Below, piece by piece: positions 7,997-15,191 of a DNA stretch of 33,742 nucleotides. A program made the position numbers and the translations under genes. Position 1 is the first letter of the stretch. Each line of letters begins with the position of its first letter. This stretch comes from Pseudomonadota bacterium (GTDB lineage Bacteria; Pseudomonadota; Gammaproteobacteria; Burkholderiales; Burkholderiaceae_C), in the NCBI GenBank assembly GCA_021799355.1, contig JAJZAQ010000031.1, forward strand, positions 1 through 33,742. The letters run 5' to 3'. A model generated the notes under the pieces. That model made no database searches, was not told the origin of the DNA, and was given only the letters and a program-made list of their open reading frames with translations.

Positions 7997-8974
7997 TCAG
8001 TAATCGACGACCGCCGCACCCCAGGTCAGCCCGCCGCCGACGGCCTCGAACAGCAGCGTATCGCCGCGGCGGATCTGGCCGGAGCGCACGGCGCTGTCGA
8101 GCGCCAGCGGGATCGACGCTGCCGAGGTATTGCCGTGCTGGTCGACCGTGACCACGACCTTTTCCACCGGGATGCCGAGCTTTTTCGCGGTATGCGTCAT
8201 GATGCGGATGTTCGCCTGGTGTGGCACCATCCAGTCGACGTCCTCCGGCGTGCGCTGCGCCTTGGCCAGCGCCTCGCGGGCCACGTCTTCGAGCACGTGT
8301 ACGGCCTGCTTGAACACCGCTTGACCGTCCATCTTGAGAAACGGGCTGCCGGCGATTTCGCCGCCCGACACCCTCCCCGGAGTGCAGAGAATGTCGGCCT
8401 GGCGACCATCGGCGTGCAACGCCGCGGCCAGCATGCCCGGGGTGTCGCTGGCACTGAGCACCACGGCACCGGCGCCGTCGCCGAACAGTACGCAGGTGGT
8501 GCGGTCGTTGAAGTCGAGGATGTGCGAAAACACTTCGGCGCCGATGACCAGCGCATGCTGCGCCATGCCACTGCGGACGAACTGATCCGCCACGGCCAGG
8601 GCGTAGACGAAACCGGCGCACACCGCCTGCACGTCGAACGCCGCCGCACCGGCCACCCCCAGCCGCCCCTGGATGAGCGCGGCGTTGGAGGGAAAAATCA
8701 TGTCCGGCGTAGAGGTGGCGACGATGATCAAGCCGATGTCCTGCGCCTGCAGACCGGCGGCATCGAGCGCGCGACGCGCCGCCTGCTCGCCCAGATCGAC
8801 GCTGGTGGTGCCGGGATCGGCGAAATGGCGGAAACGGATTCCGGTGCGCGACACGATCCAGGCATCGCTGGTGTCGATGCCGCGCGTGGCCAGATCGGCG
8901 GCGAGTTCGTCGTTGCTGACCTTGTGCCCGGGGAGCGCGCTGCCGGTGCCGGAGATGCGGGAATAGGAAGGCAT
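7997..8974 (-). CDS. fabH: 3-oxoacyl-[acyl-carrier-protein] synthase III
   Basis: Initiating condensing enzyme that joins an acyl-CoA primer to malonyl-ACP. The 325-residue product starts [15 protein letters not shown] and has catalytic Cys119 (DVQAVCAGF), His252 (PHQANIRIM) and Asn282 (QHGNTSAAS). The frame is open further upstream into plsX, but homology begins at this ATG. The upstream Shine-Dalgarno is weak. It lies 31 bp after plsX and 42 bp before fabD. Confidence 0.97.
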   Translation of the reverse strand: MPSYSRISGTGSALPGHKVSNDELAADLATRGIDTSDAWIVSRTGIRFRHFADPGTTSVDLGEQAARRALDAAGLQAQDIGLIIVATSTPDMIFPSNAALIQGRLGVAGAAAFDVQAVCAGFVYALAVADQFVRSGMAQHALVIGAEVFSHILDFNDRTTCVLFGDGAGAVVLSASDTPGMLAAALHADGRQADILCTPGRVSGGEIAGSPFLKMDGQAVFKQAVHVLEDVAREALAKAQRTPEDVDWMVPHQANIRIMTHTAKKLGIPVEKVVVTVDQHGNTSAASIPLALDSAVRSGQIRRGDTLLFEAVGGGLTWGAAVVDY

Positions 8975-9005
8975 GGAACGGAATGATCGGAAAAAGCCGG
9001 CGGCT

Positions 9006-10061
9006 TCAGGCTGCCGGCGCGGGCACGAACTGATCCGGCGACGGCGGATGCATCGCCTGCAAAATGCCTTCGATGTGCCGCACCACCTCGCCCTGCGCCG
9101 CCTCGTGCGCGCGCAGCAGCGCCTGCTCGAAGGCGAAGGCGTCCGCCGAGCCGTGGCTCTTGACCACCAGCCCACGTAACCCCAGCAGCGCCGCGCCGTT
9201 GTAGCGGCGGGGATCGACGCGGCTGCGGAACCGCCTGAGCACCGGCATGGACAACAGCGCCGCCAGCCGGGTGAGCGGGGTGCGGGTGAATTCCTCACGG
9301 ATCATCCCCGTGAGCATTTGCGCCAGCCCCTCGGAGGTTTTCAACGCCACGTTGCCGACAAACCCGTCGCAGACGACGATGTCGGTCGTCCCTTTGAAAA
9401 TATCGTTGCCTTCGACGTTGCCGTAAAACCGCAGCCGCCCCTGCGCATCGGCTTGACGCAACAGTTCGGCGGCACGCTTGATGGTGTCGTTGCCCTTGAT
9501 GACTTCCTCGCCGATGTTGAGCAGGCCGACGGTGGGCTGCGCGTGCCCGCCGGCCGCAGCGAACGCCGTGCCCATCACGGCAAACTGCAGCAGGTGCAGC
9601 GGCTCGCAGTCGACGTTGGCGCCGAGGTCGAGCATCAGCGTGCCCTGCCCTTTCTGGTTGGGCAGGTAAGTGGCGATCGCCGGACGCTCGATGTCGTGCA
9701 GCGTCTTGAGCAGATAGCGCGCCACGGCCATCAGCGCGCCGGTGTTACCGGCGGAGACGCAGGCCTGCGCCTGGCCATCGCGCACCAGCTCGATGGCGCG
9801 GCGCATCGACGAATCGCGCTTGCGCCGCAGCGCCACCTCCACCGGGTCGTCCGATGCGACGACCTCGCTGGCGGCGACGACCTGCACACGCGCATCCCCC
9901 GCCAGGCGCAACGATTGCAGCAGCGGCGCCATCGGCTGCGTCTGGCCGACGAGCAGCAGGCGGCTGTCGGGATGCTGGCGCAGAAACTGCGCGCACGCCG
10001 GGAGCACCACGTCCGGTCCGTGGTCGCCCCCCATGACATCGACAGCAAGGGTGGAACTCAT
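9006..10061 (-). CDS. plsX: Phosphate acyltransferase PlsX
   Basis: Converts acyl-ACP to acyl-phosphate, which PlsY uses to begin phospholipid synthesis. The 351-residue protein begins with the family signature [18 protein letters not shown] and carries other conserved blocks ([38 protein letters not shown]). Length is normal. It stands in the conserved rpmF-plsX-fabH order. No strong Shine-Dalgarno is visible. Confidence 0.97.
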   Translation of the reverse strand: MSSTLAVDVMGGDHGPDVVLPACAQFLRQHPDSRLLLVGQTQPMAPLLQSLRLAGDARVQVVAASEVVASDDPVEVALRRKRDSSMRRAIELVRDGQAQACVSAGNTGALMAVARYLLKTLHDIERPAIATYLPNQKGQGTLMLDLGANVDCEPLHLLQFAVMGTAFAAAGGHAQPTVGLLNIGEEVIKGNDTIKRAAELLRQADAQGRLRFYGNVEGNDIFKGTTDIVVCDGFVGNVALKTSEGLAQMLTGMIREEFTRTPLTRLAALLSMPVLRRFRSRVDPRRYNGAALLGLRGLVVKSHGSADAFAFEQALLRAHEAAQGEVVRHIEGILQAMHPPSPDQFVPAPAA

Positions 10062-10166
10062 GACAACGCGCAGCGCTCAGCCGCCCGTTGCCCGCGCACC
10101 AGCACCCCGCTGGTCACGCTCCAGGCGGGTCGACGGCACCGACGGCTTGGCGAGTGCAGGCGCAAG

Positions 10167-10188
10167 GCTTACTCGTCGCTTACTCGTC
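10167..10188. repeat. Tandem 11-bp duplication over the rpmF stop
   Basis: GCTTACTCGTC occurs twice in perfect tandem (10167-10177 and 10178-10188 on the plus strand). The second copy contains the TAA stop and final Glu codon of rpmF, and the first copy lies directly downstream in the transcript. It looks like a slippage duplication that left the protein unchanged. Confidence 0.85.
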
Positions 10189-10362
10189 GGATTTGGTCTT
10201 GACGACTTTGCGTCCCCGGTAAAACCCGTTCGGACTGATGTGATGGCGCAAATGCGCTTCGCCCGTGGTCGGCTCGACGGCCAAAGGCGGTGCGCTCAGG
10301 TGCTGGTGTGCGCGGTGCATACCGCGCTTCGAAGGCGATTTTTTGTTTTGCTGGACGGCCAC
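10180..10362 (-). CDS. rpmF: 50S ribosomal protein L32
   Basis: Small basic protein of the large ribosomal subunit. The 60-residue product begins [19 protein letters not shown] and ends KVVKTKSDE, typical of proteobacterial L32 (56-60 residues). The start codon is GTG with an AGGGGA ribosome-binding site about 6 nt upstream. It lies between yceD and plsX in the conserved order. The 118-bp gap to plsX holds the duplicated stop-codon segment. Confidence 0.96.
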   Translation of the reverse strand: MAVQQNKKSPSKRGMHRAHQHLSAPPLAVEPTTGEAHLRHHISPNGFYRGRKVVKTKSDE

Positions 10363-10419
10363 GGCAATCCCCTGTGAAAAATCTGCGCATTATATGCGAG
10401 CGCCCGGCGGTGCAACGGC

Positions 10420-10992
10420 TCAGCGCTTGCGCGACGCATCGAGCAGATCGCGCAACTGGGCAAATGGCGTCTGCCGCTCGCCATCCTGCCCGCCGGCAGG
10501 CGATGGCGTCACGCGATCTGGCTGCGCCTGCCGCGGGCAGGCGTCGTGCATCGGCACCAGCGGCAGGGCGAGAATGAGCTGGTCTTCGATCAGCGCGCCG
10601 ATGTCGACCGGATGACGCGCCACCAGCGCCTCTTCCTCGGCCTCCAATTCCTCCTGCGTCAGCTCCGGCTCGTCGGGCACCAGGCGAAACAGCACGGTTT
10701 CCTCGATGCTCTGCTGCATGTCGTGCAGGCAGCGCTGGCAGACCACGGGCAGGCTGGCCTGCACCCACAGCGTCACCATCGGCTGCGCCGACAGCCCCGG
10801 TCGCCGGCGCATTTCCCCGCGCAAGGCCCACGTCACGACGCCATCGGCCGCGCTGAGCAGGTCGCGCAACCGCGGCATGTCCGCCAGCGACGCGCTGCCC
10901 TGCAACGTGCCGCCCTGGCGAGCGAAATCGAACAGCGCCAGCGCGCGCGGCGGCTGCTGCGCGGCGGACGAATCAGGGGCAGAGGAAGTCAT
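10420..10992 (-). CDS. yceD: DUF177 protein YceD (23S rRNA accumulation)
   Basis: A 190-residue DUF177/YceD protein. E. coli YceD and plant relatives are linked to 23S rRNA and large-subunit accumulation, and the gene is normally cotranscribed with rpmF as here. Visible signatures are the VCQRCL pair of cysteines (after PVV, about residue 92), the acidic run with EELEAEEEALV, and DIGALIEDQLILALPLVP before HDACP. It is the first gene of the long minus-strand series. Its upstream neighbour is the divergent YeeE/YedE pair, with 135 bp between the start codons. No confident promoter was identified in that gap. Confidence 0.9.
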   Translation of the reverse strand: MTSSAPDSSAAQQPPRALALFDFARQGGTLQGSASLADMPRLRDLLSAADGVVTWALRGEMRRRPGLSAQPMVTLWVQASLPVVCQRCLHDMQQSIEETVLFRLVPDEPELTQEELEAEEEALVARHPVDIGALIEDQLILALPLVPMHDACPRQAQPDRVTPSPAGGQDGERQTPFAQLRDLLDASRKR

Positions 10993-11127
10993 GGAAGCGG
11001 AATTCTATGTTTACGCTCTGGAACAAGTCCGCATGCCCGCGCCGACGGTGACCTCTTACACTACGGAGTATGGTTGAACAAGGCGGAGCGCAATACCGCC
11101 GTGCGATCGACGAAGGATGGAACGAGG

Positions 11128-11604
11128 ATGACAAGCTTGGCACAGTGGTTCCCCACCGGCTGGGAACCGTTTCTTTTGGGCGGGATTTTCATCGGCCTGG
11201 GCGTGAGCCTGCTGTTTGCGCTGACCGGTCTGATCGGCGGCATCAGCACGGCCTACACGGCGGTGTGGTCGCTGGTGACGCGTCATCCGTTCTTTCAGCA
11301 TGAAAAGTTCGTTTCCACGCGCAACTGGCGGCTGATGTACGGGCTGGGCCTGATCCTCGGCGCCGTGGTCTTCACCTACACCCTCGGTCACGGGCAGGGC
11401 TTCGTCACCAAAGTGCCGCTGTGGCAGCTGTTCGTCGGCGGCATCATCGGCGGCTTTGGCGCACGCATGGGCGGCGGCTGCACATCCGGTCATGGCATTT
11501 GCGGCGTCGGCTCGGGACAATTGCCGTCGATCCTGGCGGTGATCATCTTTCTCAGCACGGCCATCGTCACCGCGCACGTGGTGCGCAGCCTCGGAGGATT
11601 CTGA
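11128..11604 (+). CDS. YeeE/YedE family membrane protein, N-terminal half type
   Basis: A 158-residue integral membrane protein with about four to five hydrophobic helices and the family motif GGFGARMGGGCTSGHGICG near residues 110-130. The conserved cysteine in GGGCTSGHG matches the sulfur-relay cysteines of YeeE/YedE (TsuA) thiosulfate channels and of PmpA-type persulfide carriers. Only half of a full-length TsuA is present; the other half is the next gene. The ATG at 11128 follows a GAGG about 2 nt away and GAAGGA further upstream, and translation from it gives the usual N-terminus. The likely role is uptake of thiosulfate, persulfide or another sulfur compound, by inference from family. 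The cargo is not shown by the sequence. Confidence 0.85.
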   Translation: MTSLAQWFPTGWEPFLLGGIFIGLGVSLLFALTGLIGGISTAYTAVWSLVTRHPFFQHEKFVSTRNWRLMYGLGLILGAVVFTYTLGHGQGFVTKVPLWQLFVGGIIGGFGARMGGGCTSGHGICGVGSGQLPSILAVIIFLSTAIVTAHVVRSLGGF

Positions 11605-11684
11605 CGTGACACCATCACAGCACACCCGCGACCGGCTGGCGGCCGGCAGCAGGCCCGTTGTCTTCGCACGGCAGGAGGGGTGAG

Positions 11685-12110
11685 ATGCAACGCGTTCCCC
11701 CGCTCGCCGTCATGCTCTCCGCCCTGGTGGCTGGCGGTCTGTTCGGTTTCGGCCTGGCGCTGTCGACCATGGTGCGCCCGGAAGCCATTTTGCAGTTCTT
11801 GCTGCTGAAGAATTTCGGCCTGCTCCTGGTCATGGGAGGCGCCGCCGGGGTGACGTTCATTGCCTACCACCTGCTGCCGCGGTTGATGAAACGCCCGGTG
11901 TTCGGCGTGGTGTTCGGCAAGCATCCGTCGCATCTGGACGCGCGCACGCTGATCGGCGCGGCGATTTTCGGTATCGGCTGGGGTCTGAGCGGCGTGTGCC
12001 CAGGGCCGGCGATTGCCGGTCTGGGAGTCGGCAACTGGCCGCTGCTGTTGAGCGTGCTCGGCATTTTGCTGGGGGCCTGGCTGCACGGCCGGTTTTTTGG
12101 CAAGCACTGA
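11685..12110 (+). CDS. DUF6691/YeeE-YedE family membrane protein, C-terminal half type
   Basis: A 141-residue membrane protein with four hydrophobic helices. It contains the pattern GLLFG-like GGLFGFGLALSTM at the N-terminus and GIGWGLSGVCPGPAIAGLG near residues 97-115, the second conserved cysteine motif of the YeeE/YedE family (PmpB-like half). The ATG at 11685 has an excellent AGGAGGGG ribosome-binding site; the frame opens slightly earlier but without support. It is 80 bp after its partner and its TGA overlaps the maf ATG (TGATG), so maf translation may be coupled to it. The two half-proteins probably form one channel, an inference from full-length homologues. Confidence 0.85.
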   Translation: MQRVPPLAVMLSALVAGGLFGFGLALSTMVRPEAILQFLLLKNFGLLLVMGGAAGVTFIAYHLLPRLMKRPVFGVVFGKHPSHLDARTLIGAAIFGIGWGLSGVCPGPAIAGLGVGNWPLLLSVLGILLGAWLHGRFFGKH

Positions 12111-12721
12111 TGTCCGCTTCCACGACCGCCGATCTGATTCTGGCCTCGACCTCGCGCTACCGCGCCGAGCTGCTGCGGCGGCTGCGCGTGCCTTTCATCC
12201 AGCGCGCGCCCGATGTCGATGAAAGCCGCCAGTCGGCAGAGGCGCCGCAGGATCTGGCACTGCGCCTGGCGGCGGAAAAGGCCTTTGCCATCGCCCGCGG
12301 CGCGCCGGGTCATTGGGTCATCGGCTCCGATCAGGTCTGCGTACTTGGCGATGCGGTATTGGGCAAACCCGGCACGCATGCCGCTGCGGTGCAGCAGTTA
12401 CAACGCCTCAGCGGCTGCCGCGCGGTGTTCCACACCGCCGTCTGTGTCATCGCCCCCGACGGTTCCGAGCAGCTGCGCAACTGCCCGACCGAGGTGCAGT
12501 TCCGCCACCTCAGTCCGGCGGAAATCGAAACCTACCTGCGGCTGGACAAACCCTACGACTGTGCCGCCAGCGCCCGCTCCGAGTCGCTCGGGCCGGCCCT
12601 GCTGCAGTCGATGCGCAGCGACGACCCGACGGCGTTGATCGGCCTGCCGCTCATCGCCGTGTGCGACATGCTGCGCGCCAGCGGCTTTGACGTGCTCGCA
12701 CGCGCCGCGCGCTCAGCGTAG
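12110..12721 (+). CDS. yceF: Maf-family nucleotide pyrophosphatase, YceF (m7GTP) type
   Basis: Hydrolyses modified nucleoside triphosphates; E. coli YceF acts on m7GTP. The 203-residue protein has the Maf N-terminus (LILASTSRYRAELLRRL), the catalytic Asp74 in GSDQVCV, the GKP loop and the C-terminal GLPLIAVCDMLR. CAASARSESLG aligns with the CAGSFKSEGFG block of the YceF subgroup, unlike the dTTP-specific YhdE subgroup. The ATG overlaps the upstream membrane gene's TGA. The 3' end overlaps the convergent sppA stop by 9 bp. In E. coli yceF sits next to yceD, so the YeeE/YedE pair appears inserted here. Confidence 0.92.
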   Translation: MSASTTADLILASTSRYRAELLRRLRVPFIQRAPDVDESRQSAEAPQDLALRLAAEKAFAIARGAPGHWVIGSDQVCVLGDAVLGKPGTHAAAVQQLQRLSGCRAVFHTAVCVIAPDGSEQLRNCPTEVQFRHLSPAEIETYLRLDKPYDCAASARSESLGPALLQSMRSDDPTALIGLPLIAVCDMLRASGFDVLARAARSA

Positions 12722-13696
12722 CGACCAGCCGGCGCGGGTGAATTCGCGCACCGCCCCCATGCCCAGCTCGGCGCCGAAGCGCTTGGCCAGCCGCTCGGCG
12801 ACGTTTTCCTGCGGGGTGTAATCGACGATGTCGGGTGCCTTGATCTTGTCGCGTGCAATCTGGTCGACCGTGCCGTAACCGTCGGCGAGGCCTTGCTGCA
12901 CCGCCGATTCCCCGGTCCAGACCAGGCCGGAAAAGGTTTGATCGTTGACCTTCAGCCGCTTGCCCCGCCCCTGCTCGACGGCGGCGATGAATTGTTTGTG
13001 GATCTGCTCCAGCATCCCCAGCGCGTAGGTTTTCTGCGCTTCGGGCATGGGCGAAAACGGGTCCATGAAACCTTTGTTCGCCCCGGCGGTGAGCAGCCGG
13101 CGGCTGATGCCGAGTTTGTCCATCAACCCGGAAAAACCAAACCCGTCCATCAGCACGCCGATCGAGCCGACCAGGCTGGCCGGATTGACGTAGATGTCGT
13201 TGGCCGCAGCAGCCACGTAATACGCCCCGGAAGCGCACACCTCCTCGCACACGGCGTACACCGGTTTGTCGTATTTGGCACGCAGCCGGTCGATTTCGGC
13301 GTAGATCTGGCTGGCCTGCACCGGGCTGCCGCCTGGGCTGTTGATGCGCAGGATCACCCCCTTGGTTTGCGGGTCGTCGAACGCATCCTGCAACGCCGAA
13401 TTGATGCTGTCGGCGCTGGCGCGCGAGTCGATGGCAATCTCGCCGTTGATTTCGATCAGTGCGGTATGCGGCCCCTTGGCCGAGTTATCGACATACTTGC
13501 CGAACACGCCGCCGAACACCACCGCGCCGACGATCGCCAGCAGGACGAAGCGGAAAAAAATCGACCAGCGCCGCGCCCGGCGCTTTTCGCGCACGACTTC
13601 CATCACCAGGTTTTCCAGCACCTGGCGCTCCCAGGCGCCGGGCTGCGTCGGAGCGGCCGCGGGCTGCGGCGCGGATTCAGGTGGTGTGGCGCTCAT
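12713..13696 (-). CDS. sppA: Signal peptide peptidase SppA-type S49 protease
   Basis: Membrane-anchored serine-lysine protease that degrades cleaved signal peptides. The 327-residue product is the short single-domain form: a Pro/Ala-rich N-terminus, one membrane segment at about 47-66, then the S49 domain with RINSPGGSP (117-125), nucleophile Ser156 in CASGAYY, and general-base Lys208 in AGANKGFMDPFSP. The ATG at 13696 has no clear Shine-Dalgarno. It converges on maf with a 9-bp overlap of coding ends. In many Burkholderiales a small Rieske-type gene separates sppA from the HAD phosphatase gene; here it is missing. Confidence 0.94.
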   Translation of the reverse strand: MSATPPESAPQPAAAPTQPGAWERQVLENLVMEVVREKRRARRWSIFFRFVLLAIVGAVVFGGVFGKYVDNSAKGPHTALIEINGEIAIDSRASADSINSALQDAFDDPQTKGVILRINSPGGSPVQASQIYAEIDRLRAKYDKPVYAVCEEVCASGAYYVAAAANDIYVNPASLVGSIGVLMDGFGFSGLMDKLGISRRLLTAGANKGFMDPFSPMPEAQKTYALGMLEQIHKQFIAAVEQGRGKRLKVNDQTFSGLVWTGESAVQQGLADGYGTVDQIARDKIKAPDIVDYTPQENVAERLAKRFGAELGMGAVREFTRAGWSLR

Positions 13697-14287
13697 ACAG
13701 AATGGGGCAGAACAGCAAATGGACGAGGGATTCGGGCCGGGTCAGCCGGCGCGCCCGCCGGGCGCGACGATGGCGGCAACACCGCCGATCGCACTAGCGG
13801 GGCGGTCTGGCTGGCAACGCCGCCGTTGCAGAGCGGTAAAGGATAGCAGCCTGGTTTTGCCGTCGCCGTGCGACAACGTGTCAACCGCCGGGCAGACCGC
13901 GTGCGAGCTTGCGCTTTGGCAAGGATAGGTCGGGCGATCCGTATGGAAATTTCCCACGTTTTCCGTTTCATCCTTTCTTTCCGCCGCCTCATGAGCAAAC
14001 GTTTGTTCTCTCCTTGCCGCCCGTAAATGCGGTGGCACTGCCGCGCGTTGCCGTTGGCTGGGCGGCTGAAGGGGCAGCGAGAACTCATCGGATCGGCGCG
14101 CGCAACGACGGTCTGCACGACGATGGTCTGCGCGTCATGCACCTTGCCGACCTGCACGGACGGCGGCTGCGCACTGGCTGCTGCTTTGAGCAGCAGGGTC
14201 TGCGCCGCGACGCGGCGTGGTCGACGTGGGTGATGCACCCGACCGCCACGTGCTTCACGCCACTATCAGTGCGTCGAACCGCTGCTC
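13697..14287. other. Gene-poor stretch upstream of sppA
   Basis: No recognisable gene. The part around 13940-14020 is visibly richer in A/T than its surroundings and contains a 10-bp palindrome (CAAACGTTTG, 13996-14005). A TTGACA hexamer on the minus strand (13879-13884) could belong to an sppA promoter, but no good -10 lies at normal spacing. The minus-strand frame from 14238 reads a signal-peptide-like start (LLLKAAASAQ) followed by Val/Gln-rich sequence, then turns to compositionally odd Arg-rich sequence. I do not call it a gene. This may be the decayed remnant or replacement of genes normally found between sppA and the HAD gene. Confidence 0.4.
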
Positions 14288-14461
14288 ATGCCGCTGCACC
14301 GCAACGTCACCACACCCACCGTGCAGGTGCCTGCAGTGACCACGCCGAGCGTTACCGTGCCGGCGGTGACCACGCCCAGCGTGAACGTGCCTGCGGTCAA
14401 CATGCCGGCAGTCAACGCGCCGACGATCCAGGTGCCGAATGTGATGCGGCCGCAGATGTAA
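14288..14461 (+). CDS. Small pentapeptide-repeat ORF (x-P-x-V-x), unknown function
   Basis: A 57-codon frame whose residues 9-53 are nine pentapeptides of the form [T/V/M/A]-P-x-[V/I]-x: TPTVQ, VPAVT, TPSVT, VPAVT, TPSVN, VPAVN, MPAVN, APTIQ, VPNVM, then RPQM. The copies differ mostly at third codon positions (VPAV is gtg-cct-gca-gtg, gtg-ccg-gcg-gtg, gtg-cct-gcg-gtc), which suggests selection on this reading frame. A strong hairpin follows 17 nt after the TAA. Against it: no Shine-Dalgarno before the only ATG, and an in-frame stop at 14231. It may therefore be the 3' end of a frameshifted longer gene (frame +3 is open just upstream). No family is recognised; Pro at every fifth position would favour an extended chain. 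Confidence 0.4.
   Translation: MPLHRNVTTPTVQVPAVTTPSVTVPAVTTPSVNVPAVNMPAVNAPTIQVPNVMRPQM
14312..14446 (+). repeat. Nine-copy degenerate 15-bp tandem repeat
   Basis: Nine units of 15 bp with no indels, partly organised as a 30-bp higher-order unit (VPAVT-TPSVx occurs twice in a row). Units diverge chiefly by synonymous changes. The array occupies most of the small plus-strand ORF. Confidence 0.8.
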
Positions 14462-14478
14462 ACCGCCCGTCAAGCCAC

Positions 14479-14504
14479 GTGCCGGGCCCGCCAGGGTCCG
14501 GCAC
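14479..14504. terminator. Bidirectional hairpin between convergent genes
   Basis: An 11-bp stem (14479-14489 with 14494-14504, one G-T wobble, loop GCCA) lies between the TAA of the plus-strand repeat ORF (14461) and the stop of the minus-strand HAD gene (14510). It starts 17 nt after the former and 5 nt after the latter. There is no U-tract on either side. The position suggests it protects or ends both transcripts. Confidence 0.6.
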
Positions 14505-14509
14505 TGCAG

Positions 14510-15169
14510 TCAGCCGTGCTGCGCCAGATAGCCGCGCAGTGCGGCAACCGAGTCGAGCAGCGCCACGGGCTGCAGCGCCTGCAGCTGCTCGCTGCCGTGC
14601 GCGCCGTAAGTGACGCCGATGCCGTGACACGAGGCGTTGCGCGCCATTTGCAGATCGTGCGTGGTGTCGCCGATCATCACCGTGCGCTGCGGCGGGCTGG
14701 CGAGTTCGGCCATGATTTCGTGCAGCATCGCCGGGTGCGGTTTGGAAAACGTTTCGTCCGCGGTGCGCGTGGCGTCGAACAGACCGCGCAGCTCCGGCCG
14801 GTCCATCGCCCGGCTCAACCCGAGACGGGATTTGCCGGTAGCCACGGCCAGGTTGTAGCCCGCCGCCTTGAGCGCGTGCAGCAGATCGAGCACGCCGTCG
14901 AACAGCGTGAGCTGCGCATCGAGCGCAAAGTAATGCCGGCGGTACGCCGCGGCCAGCCGCGGGTAGTCGGCGTGCGGCAAATCCGGCGCCGCGTGCCGCA
15001 GGGCATCTTCCAGCCCCAGACCAATGACGTAGGACGCCGCCTCGCGGCTGGGCACGGGCAGCCCCATGTCGCTGCACGCCTGCTGGATCGCGCCGGTGAT
15101 CGCGGCGGTGGAATCCATCAGCGTGCCGTCCCAGTCGAACACGATCAGGTCGTAGTTCTGGCGGTGCAT
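14510..15169 (-). CDS. HAD-superfamily phosphatase, phosphoglycolate phosphatase-like
   Basis: A 219-residue haloacid-dehalogenase hydrolase. Motif I is FDWDGTLMDS (Asp12 nucleophile, Asp14), motif II is the Thr in VATGK, motif III the Lys in SKPHPAM, and motif IV GDTTHD. The cap is the helical C1 type typical of the Gph/PGMB group. Substrate is likely a small phosphorylated metabolite such as 2-phosphoglycolate, not decidable here. The ATG at 15169, 22 nt after the rluC stop, gives the family N-terminus; a GTG at 15214 would add 15 residues and overlap rluC. The pairing rluC-HAD is common in Burkholderiales. Confidence 0.9.
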   Translation of the reverse strand: MHRQNYDLIVFDWDGTLMDSTAAITGAIQQACSDMGLPVPSREAASYVIGLGLEDALRHAAPDLPHADYPRLAAAYRRHYFALDAQLTLFDGVLDLLHALKAAGYNLAVATGKSRLGLSRAMDRPELRGLFDATRTADETFSKPHPAMLHEIMAELASPPQRTVMIGDTTHDLQMARNASCHGIGVTYGAHGSEQLQALQPVALLDSVAALRGYLAQHG

Positions 15170-15191
15170 GGTCGGGGATGTGTCGTGGAGT

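Noticed and set aside
10993-11127. A possible leaderless yceD transcript from TAGAAT 9 nt before its ATG
   Set aside because: No acceptable -35 at 15-19 bp spacing; the hexamer alone is too weak to call.
13693-14238. Minus-strand frame upstream of sppA with a signal-peptide-like start
   Set aside because: The first 50 codons look plausible (LLLKAAASAQ, then Val/Gln-rich), but the rest is erratic and Arg-rich, the start is a GTG without a ribosome-binding site, and no family is recognised.
13909-14613. Plus-strand frame running through the sppA-HAD gap
   Set aside because: Its composition is random, and it reads the pentapeptide array in a frame where repeat changes are not synonymous. It also runs into the HAD gene on the opposite strand.
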